Shown in pieces: positions 5,750-6,014 of a DNA stretch of 6,014 bases. Source of the DNA: Cyanobacteriota bacterium (GTDB lineage Bacteria; Cyanobacteriota; Cyanobacteriia; PCC-6307; Cyanobiaceae). Position numbers and translations under genes: made by a program. The number at the start of each line of letters is the position of its first letter. Positions within the stretch are counted from its first letter, which is position 1. Under the pieces are notes generated by a model that had not been told where the DNA came from, searched no databases, and saw nothing but the letters and a program-made list of their open reading frames with translations. The stretch lies in assembly GCA_026389255.1 (NCBI GenBank), contig JAPLIF010000150.1, positions 1 through 6,014 on the forward strand, given 5' to 3'.

Positions 5750-6014
5750 GGCTGGCCTCGGTTGGGGGGGGCTGGCGTGCCCAGGGCCCCGAGCGGCCCC
5801 CCGACTTACGCAACAGGTGCACCGGCCCAAGCACCATGGCCGGATCGCTCGATTTCACCATGTCGTACAGGGTGAGCAAACCGACGCTGACGGCTGTCAG
5901 GGCCTCCATCTCGACGCCGGTGGGGGCCGTCGTGCTGGCGACAACTTCGAGGCGCAGGCCGCTGCCATCGGCGGCCGCTTCGATCAGCACCTGGACGCCG
6001 CTCAAGGGCAGGGG
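5742..6014 (-). CDS. moaC: Cyclic pyranopterin monophosphate synthase MoaC (C-terminal 90 residues; start outside window)
   Basis: Converts the MoaA product 3',8-cH2GTP to cPMP, the second half of the first pathway step. Only the C-terminal part is present: the frame is open from the right window edge to the TGA at 5742. It shows [20 protein letters not shown] and then [20 protein letters not shown], with GGRSG after that. The Glu pair of GVEMEA and the Asp and Lys of YDMVK match catalytic E. coli Asp128 and Lys131. The visible part begins PLPLSGVQV, which in the family follows directly after the IPLCHP motif, so the catalytic His lies just outside. After GGRSG there is a short Pro-rich tail encoded partly by a run of eight C on the coding strand. 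Its stop overlaps the moeA start. Confidence 0.95.
   Translation of the reverse strand, partial: PLPLSGVQVLIEAAADGSGLRLEVVASTTAPTGVEMEALTAVSVGLLTLYDMVKSSDPAMVLGPVHLLRKSGGRSGPWARQPPPTEASHG

Noticed and set aside
5750..5830. N-terminal extension of moeA upstream of ATG 5749
   Set aside because: The stretch encodes the end of moaC in another frame. MoeA homologues begin near [10 protein letters not shown], and the 8-bp overlap start is the normal arrangement.

Overview
The window is a compact molybdenum-cofactor (Moco) locus attached to an assimilatory nitrate reductase gene, almost certainly from a GC-rich unicellular cyanobacterium of the Cyanobium / Synechococcus group. The grounds are the protein types (ferredoxin-type NarB, plus Mob/Moa/Moe proteins with the feel of picocyanobacterial homologues), the high GC content, the tight gene packing, and three copies of the cyanobacterial HIP1 octamer GCGATCGC in 6 kb. 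The genus is an inference, not proven.

Layout. narB lies on the minus strand (1-1266) and its 3' part runs off the left edge. A 154-bp divergent spacer (1267-1420) with several short inverted repeats separates it from mobA -> moaA on the plus strand (1421-3175). moaB is on the minus strand (3160-3678), and its 3' end overlaps that of moaA by 16 bp. A second divergent spacer of 112 bp precedes moaD -> moaE (plus strand, 3791-4510). Then moaC -> moeA follow on the minus strand (window edge to 5742, and 5749-4514). moeA ends 3 bp from the end of moaE, and moaC and moeA overlap by 8 bp. No RNA genes, mobile elements or CRISPR arrays were seen.

How the genes work together. MoaA and MoaC convert GTP to cyclic pyranopterin monophosphate. 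MoaD/MoaE (MPT synthase) add the dithiolene sulfurs. MoaB (adenylylation) and MoeA (molybdate insertion) make Mo-MPT. MobA adds GMP to form the bis-MGD cofactor. NarB uses that cofactor, with an N-terminal 4Fe-4S cluster, to reduce nitrate to nitrite. The MoaD-activating enzyme (MoeB-type) is not in the window.

The pathway is well known, and I do not see a wholly new system here. The clearest anomaly is an exact, in-frame 63-bp tandem duplication inside moaA. It repeats 21 residues just before the SAM-binding GGEP motif of the radical SAM core. Secondary points are a run of ten C at the start of moaE, an Arg at the usual catalytic His position of MoaE, and mutually exclusive inverted repeats in the narB/mobA spacer.
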